Assembly (NCBI GenBank): GCA_041487355.1
Contig: JBGPND010000092.1
Location: 1 to 18,649, forward strand
From: JAMXLO01 sp041487355
Lineage (GTDB): Bacteria > Pseudomonadota > Alphaproteobacteria > Acetobacterales > Acetobacteraceae
Length of the DNA: 18,649 nt
Reading direction: 5' to 3'
Shown piece after piece: positions 15,187-18,649 of this stretch. Made by a program: the position numbers and the translations under genes. Under the pieces are notes generated by a model. It worked only from the letters and a program-made list of their open reading frames with translations. It was not told the DNA's origin and made no database searches. The first letter of the stretch is position 1. Every line of letters begins with the position of its first letter.

Positions 15187-15333
15187 GCAATTTCCCGCGG
15201 CGCGCACCAGATGCGAGGCGGACCGGTTGCGTCCCACCTGGCCATGCGGCCGGGGCGCGCACTGGTCATCCGGCCGATGCCGCGGGCGGACCGCGTGAAG
15301 CAGAGTGCCGCCACTGGCACAGGAGTAGATTTC

Positions 15334-16227
15334 ATGACCACCGATACACTCGAGCAGTTCTCCGAAGCGCTAGCGGACCGGCTGGCCGCCGCCGCGTCAT
15401 TCACTGTCGGCATCCGCACCGGACGTCGCGATTGCAGCGGCATCCTGTGGCGCGACGATGTGGTGGTGACGTCGGAGCAGGTGCTGCCCGATGGACCCGA
15501 CTTCACGGTGGTCCGCAACGGCGCGGAGACGCCGGCACGCCTGGCCGGGCGCGATCCTGGGACGAACGTCGCTGTCCTGCGGCTTGCGCAGGGCCTCGGC
15601 GGCACCCGTCCCGAAGCCAGCCCCACGCCCCGCGCCGGCTCGCTTTCCCTGATCGTCGGTGCCGATACGGCCGGTGCGCCGACCGGGCGGCTCGGCATGG
15701 TGCACGCGACCGGCCCGGCCTGGCACAGCATGGCGGGCGGACGCATCGACACGCTGCTGCGGCTCGACGCGCGGCTGGGTTCCGACGAGGGCGGGCCGGT
15801 GCTGACCCTCGGCGGCAGGCTGATCGGCATGTCCACCTCCGGTCCGCGCCGGCGTGCACTGGTGATCCCGGCGGCCACGATCGAGCGCGTGCTCGATCCG
15901 CTGCTCACCGAGGGCCGCATTGCGCGCGGCTGGCTCGGTGTGGGCTTGCAGCATGTGCTGGTGCCGGAGCGCATGCGCGAGGCCGCCGGACGCGACAGCG
16001 GCATGATGGTGGTGGCCCTCGTTCCGGGCGCGCCGGCGGAGCAGGCCGGCGTGCTGCCCGGCGACATCATCCTGGAAGTGGACGGCAGGCGCACCGGCCG
16101 TGCACGGGGCTTGGCCGCGGCGCTGGCGCCGGAACGCATCGGCCAGCCCGCCGCGCTGAAACTGCTGCGCGCCGGCGAGGTGCATCTGGTGACCGCGGTG
16201 ATCGGCGCCCACCCCACCAGGGCATGA
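15334..16227 (+). CDS. Catalytically dead HtrA-like PDZ protein (pseudoprotease)
   Basis: This 297-residue protein has the HtrA layout, a trypsin-fold part (about 20-190) and a C-terminal PDZ domain (about 200-290, with PAEQAGVLPGDIILEVDGRR). All three catalytic positions are changed: the His position is Q49 (VVTSEQVLP), the Asp position N78 (PGTNVAVLRL) and the Ser position E152 (GSDEGGPVL). The fold motifs around them are kept, which points to a maintained protein and not a decayed gene. AGGAG at 15321-15325 precedes the ATG. It ends in an ATGA overlap with the LuxR-type gene and lies divergent from an active HtrA-like protease. It may bind peptides or regulate the protease or the regulator. 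No signal peptide is seen. Confidence 0.85.
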   Translation: MTTDTLEQFSEALADRLAAAASFTVGIRTGRRDCSGILWRDDVVVTSEQVLPDGPDFTVVRNGAETPARLAGRDPGTNVAVLRLAQGLGGTRPEASPTPRAGSLSLIVGADTAGAPTGRLGMVHATGPAWHSMAGGRIDTLLRLDARLGSDEGGPVLTLGGRLIGMSTSGPRRRALVIPAATIERVLDPLLTEGRIARGWLGVGLQHVLVPERMREAAGRDSGMMVVALVPGAPAEQAGVLPGDIILEVDGRRTGRARGLAAALAPERIGQPAALKLLRAGEVHLVTAVIGAHPTRA

Positions 16228-16781
16228 GCGAGGCGGCGAGCCCCGCGCTGCGTGTCCTGCTGCGCGCCAGCGATCCGGTGCGCCGGCGGGGCCTCGCTGC
16301 CATGGTGGAGGGGGCAGGCCACCTGCTGGTCACGGAAACGCCCGACGTGGTGCTGTGCGACCTGGAGCGTGACGCCGCTTCGCCGGCCGAGGCGGAGGCG
16401 CCGGTCGTCGTGCTGACCGGCCATGCGATGAACGGCGAGCAGCCGGCGGGCGTGCTGCCGCGCGAGGTCACCGCGGCACAGCTCGATGCTGCCCTGCGGG
16501 CGGTGGCTGCCGGCCTGCTGGTGCGGGCGCCGGGTGGATTGCCGCCTGATGGTTTCCGCGCCGTCGGCGACGAACTCCCGCCGCCGCTGTTGACCCCGCG
16601 CGAGGCGGAGATCCTGACCCTGGTCGGTCAGGGCATGAGCAACAAGGCGGTGGCACGGCAGCTCGGCATCTCGGTGCATACCGTGAAGTTCCACCTCGAG
16701 GCGCTGTTCGCCAAGCTGGAGGCGACCAGCCGGGCCGAGGCGGTGGCCAAGGGCCTGCGCGGCGGCGTGATCGAGCTGTAG
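16224..16781 (+). CDS. LuxR-family response regulator with shortened receiver
   Basis: The 185-residue protein ends in a clear LuxR/NarL helix-turn-helix (about 122-183: LTPREAEILTLVGQGMSNKA and QLGISVHTVKFHLEALFAKL), a DNA-binding transcription regulator. The N-terminal part (about 8-100) resembles a receiver domain, with D17, a possible phospho-acceptor D46 in VVLCDLE and T65 in VVVLTGH, but it is shorter than the usual 110-120 residues and has R80 where the conserved Lys is expected. It may therefore not be phosphorylated in the normal way. It overlaps the pseudoprotease stop by ATGA, so the two are translated together. No histidine kinase gene is visible in the window. Confidence 0.88.
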   Translation: MSEAASPALRVLLRASDPVRRRGLAAMVEGAGHLLVTETPDVVLCDLERDAASPAEAEAPVVVLTGHAMNGEQPAGVLPREVTAAQLDAALRAVAAGLLVRAPGGLPPDGFRAVGDELPPPLLTPREAEILTLVGQGMSNKAVARQLGISVHTVKFHLEALFAKLEATSRAEAVAKGLRGGVIEL

Positions 16782-16788
16782 CGGAACG

Positions 16789-17043
16789 CTACCGCGCCGG
16801 GGCCGACTTGTTGTCCAGCATCATGCGGTCCAGCCGCTGACCCAGCGCATCGGACACGTCCTGCGCCGGTTGCCTGCGCGCGCCCGGATCGGTCTGCGCC
16901 TGCGCGACGCGGGTGACCGGCTGGCTGGGTGCTGCTGCCGTCTGCGGCGCGGCATCGGTCCGGCCAGCGGACATCGTCAGTGCCACCAAGGCGCAGGCAA
17001 GGCACTGCGCGATGCGGAGCGGCGGATACGGCATGTGAGTCAT
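16789..17043 (-). CDS. Small secreted or periplasmic protein, unknown function
   Basis: I do not recognise this gene. The 84-residue protein has a signal peptide-like start (MTHMPYPPLRIAQCLACALV, hydrophobic to about residue 24) with a likely cleavage after TDA at about 31. The mature part is polar, rich in Gln, Ala and Pro, and ends LGQRLDRMMLDNKSAPAR. AGGAGG lies at a good distance before the ATG at 17043. It is convergent with the LuxR-type gene, with stops 8 bases apart, and lies 95 bases downstream of homoserine dehydrogenase on the same strand. Confidence 0.65.
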   Translation of the reverse strand: MTHMPYPPLRIAQCLACALVALTMSAGRTDAAPQTAAAPSQPVTRVAQAQTDPGARRQPAQDVSDALGQRLDRMMLDNKSAPAR

Positions 17044-17138
17044 TGATCGCCTCCTGTCACCTCGGCGGCTTGTCGCATGCCCATGGTTGCAATCTGGCTA
17101 CGACTCGCCGGGCACGGGGCTCGGCCGCGAGGCGAGAG

Positions 17139-18431
17139 TCAGCCAGGCTCGATCCGGATCATCGTCGGTGCCTCCAGCACGGCGTCCAGCCGCTCGATGC
17201 GTGCCAGCGCCTCGCGCATCGCACTCTCCTGCGTCTCGTGCGTCACCAGCACCACCGGCACTGCTTCGCCAGGTGCGCGGCCACGCTGCAACATCGATTC
17301 CAGCGACACGCCGAGATCGCGCAACACCGCGGTGACGTCGGCAATCACGCCAGGACGATCCACCACCATCAGGCGCAGATAATACGCCCCGACATGCGCG
17401 CTCATCGGTACCGATGGCGCATTCGACAGCTCGGCCGACGCCGCGCCCCAAACCGGCGTGTAGCGGTTGCGCGCGATGTCGATCAGATCGGCGACCACGG
17501 CCGACGCGGTCGGCCCCGCCCCTGCCCCGCGGCCTTCCAGCATCACACGACCGACGAAGTCGCCCTCGGCCACCACGGCGTTGAACACGCCGTCCACCCG
17601 CGCGATCGGCGCGGATTGCGGCACCATGCAGGGATGCACGCGCGACTCGATGCCGCCCTCGGTCTGGCGCGCGATGCCGAGCAGCTTGATGCGGTAGCCG
17701 AGCTCGCCGGCAAACGCGATGTCGAGTGCCGACACTCTCCGGATGCCCTCGACAAACACGGCGTCGAACGCGACCGGCCGGCCGAATGCCAGCGCCGCCA
17801 ATATCGCCAGCTTGTGCGCCGCATCGATGCCGTCGATGTCGAACGACGGATCGGCCTCGGCGTAGCCGAGCTTCTGCGCATCAGCCAGCACCTCGGCGAA
17901 CTCGCGTCCGCGTTCGCGCATCTGGGTCAGGATGTAGTTGCACGTGCCGTTCAGGATGCCGGCAATTCGGAGAATGTGGTTGGCGGCGAGCCCTTCGCGC
18001 AGCGCCTTGATCACTGGGATGCCGCCGGCCACCGCCGCCTCGAACGCCAGCGGCACGCCGCGCTCCTCGGCGGCGGCGGCGAGCGCGGCACCGTGCACGG
18101 CCAGCATCGCCTTGTTGGCGGTGACCACCGGCTTGCCGGCGGCGATCGCCGCCTCCACCAGGGCGCGGGCCGGGCCGTCCGAGCCGCCGATCAGCTCCAC
18201 CACCACATCGACCGCGGGGTCGGCCGCGAGTGCAACCGGGTCCTCGTACCAACGCAGGCCTGACAGCGACACACCCCGGTCGCGCGTGCGGTCGCGGGCA
18301 GAGACGGCGATCACCGCGATCGGCCTGCCGGCGCGCGCGGCGACGATATCGGCGTTGTCGCGCAGCAGCTTCAGGACACCGCCGCCGACCGTGCCCAGGC
18401 CGGCGACCGCAACGGAAAGAGGACGTGTCAT
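17139..18431 (-). CDS. hom: Homoserine dehydrogenase
   Basis: The 430-residue enzyme reduces aspartate semialdehyde to homoserine with NAD(P)H, at the branch to threonine and methionine. The nucleotide fold is GLGTVGGG (11-18); further motifs are VVTANKAML (102-110), GILNGTCNYIL (158-168) and EADPSFDIDG (192-201), with the catalytic lysine probably K207 in AAHKLAIL. A C-terminal ACT domain (about 350-430, DRPGVIADVTAVLRDLGV) indicates allosteric feedback, typically by threonine. The frame is open to 18560, but ATG 18431 with GGAGG six bases upstream fits the family N-terminus; the extra residues come from an inverted repeat. The upstream gene on the same strand ends 145 bases away. Confidence 0.96.
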   Translation of the reverse strand: MTRPLSVAVAGLGTVGGGVLKLLRDNADIVAARAGRPIAVIAVSARDRTRDRGVSLSGLRWYEDPVALAADPAVDVVVELIGGSDGPARALVEAAIAAGKPVVTANKAMLAVHGAALAAAAEERGVPLAFEAAVAGGIPVIKALREGLAANHILRIAGILNGTCNYILTQMRERGREFAEVLADAQKLGYAEADPSFDIDGIDAAHKLAILAALAFGRPVAFDAVFVEGIRRVSALDIAFAGELGYRIKLLGIARQTEGGIESRVHPCMVPQSAPIARVDGVFNAVVAEGDFVGRVMLEGRGAGAGPTASAVVADLIDIARNRYTPVWGAASAELSNAPSVPMSAHVGAYYLRLMVVDRPGVIADVTAVLRDLGVSLESMLQRGRAPGEAVPVVLVTHETQESAMREALARIERLDAVLEAPTMIRIEPG

Positions 18432-18438
18432 AGTGATC

Positions 18439-18545
18439 CTCCCTCCCCCCTTGCGGGGGAGGGTTGGGGTGGGGGGGTCCACCCGCCACAACGCGGCGGC
18501 GCCCGGCCCCCCCTCCCCAACCCACCCCCGCAAGGGGAGAGGGAG
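18439..18545. repeat. Long C/G-rich inverted repeat upstream of hom
   Basis: Arms of about 39 bases (from 18439 and from 18507 to 18545) are inverted copies with a handful of mismatches, built around CCCTTGCGGGGGAGGGTTGG, with a spacer of about 29 bases. The element almost fills the space between hom and the upstream gene. Elements of this CCTCCCTTGCGGGAGGGGTTGGGG type are dispersed in alphaproteobacterial genomes. It could form a large RNA stem ahead of hom. Confidence 0.85.
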
Positions 18546-18576
18546 TATTACCGCGACCATTGCACGACCGCGACGC

Positions 18577-18649
18577 TCATTTAGTTGTCTCCAGCGCGGG
18601 CTCGGACTGGTTGGAACCGGCCAGCATGAAGCCGCGGATGCTGCGCACC
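18577..18649 (-). CDS. Partial CDS, last 23 codons of an upstream gene (possibly aminotransferase)
   Basis: The minus-strand frame entering from the window edge ends VRSIRGFMLAGSNQ...ETTK and stops at 18577. Only the C-terminus is present, so the family cannot be set. The R-x-IRGF pattern and the position before hom would suit an LL-diaminopimelate/aspartate-type aminotransferase, often found there in alphaproteobacteria; this is inference from gene order and weak similarity. Confidence 0.4.
   Translation of the reverse strand, partial: VRSIRGFMLAGSNQSEPALETTK

Noticed and set aside
14188..15333. Long plus-strand open frame running into the pseudoprotease gene
   Set aside because: It is the antisense of the HtrA-like protease; only the part from ATG 15334, with its own ribosome site, looks like a protein family.
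16929..18263. 444-codon plus-strand open frame
   Set aside because: It is a shadow of homoserine dehydrogenase, whose minus-strand product is unmistakable.
1..18649. CRISPR array, tRNA or rRNA genes
   Set aside because: No evenly spaced direct repeats, tRNA cloverleaf or rRNA sequence could be seen; the repeats present are single palindromes.

Overview
The window is high-GC DNA (mostly mid to upper 60s % by eye) from an alphaproteobacterium, most likely Acetobacteraceae or another Rhodospirillales lineage. This rests on protein style, on the DUF6468-MotE flagellar gene pair, and on REP-like palindromes with a 'GTCATTGCGAGGAGCG' core. The assignment is inference; no rRNA or tRNA is visible.

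Region A (about 1-8200) is a metabolic accessory region. A plus-strand operon carries a cysteine synthase-like PLP enzyme, a luciferase-like flavin oxidoreductase and a YciI protein. It faces a small minus-strand membrane protein across a palindrome that could end both transcripts. A second luciferase-like oxidoreductase follows on the plus strand. A minus-strand series then runs GYD protein, zinc alcohol dehydrogenase, EthD-like protein, sulfotransferase, 3-hydroxyisobutyrate dehydrogenase-like enzyme. A divergent plus-strand gene at 8269 encodes an LVIVD-repeat beta-propeller. The mix suggests a small catabolic or detoxification set, but no substrate can be read from the sequence.

Region B (about 9580-13640) is a broken flagellar locus. 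It holds a C-terminal fliI piece and an flhB piece lacking its N-terminus, joined head to head at about 10070. Intact motE and DUF6468 genes follow, then a C-terminal fliM piece that meets the start codon of flgI head to head at about 12645. flgI is itself frameshifted and is cut at about 13155 by the remnant of an IS3-type transposase OrfA. fliI, flhB and flgI each carry a frameshift. The picture is decay of a flagellar cluster by rearrangement, small indels and IS activity. A lower-GC stretch with few genes (about 13440-14235) follows, holding a possible gene remnant with a terminator.

Region C (14236-16781) is a compact module. A catalytically complete HtrA/DegP-like serine protease lacking an obvious signal peptide is divergent from a second HtrA-PDZ protein that has lost all three catalytic residues. 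The latter overlaps by ATGA a LuxR-type regulator with a shortened receiver domain. This is the best candidate here for a little-described system, possibly a proteolysis-coupled regulator.

Region D (16789-18649) holds a small secreted protein, homoserine dehydrogenase (aspartate-family amino acid synthesis), a long C/G-rich inverted repeat, and the last 23 codons of an upstream gene.
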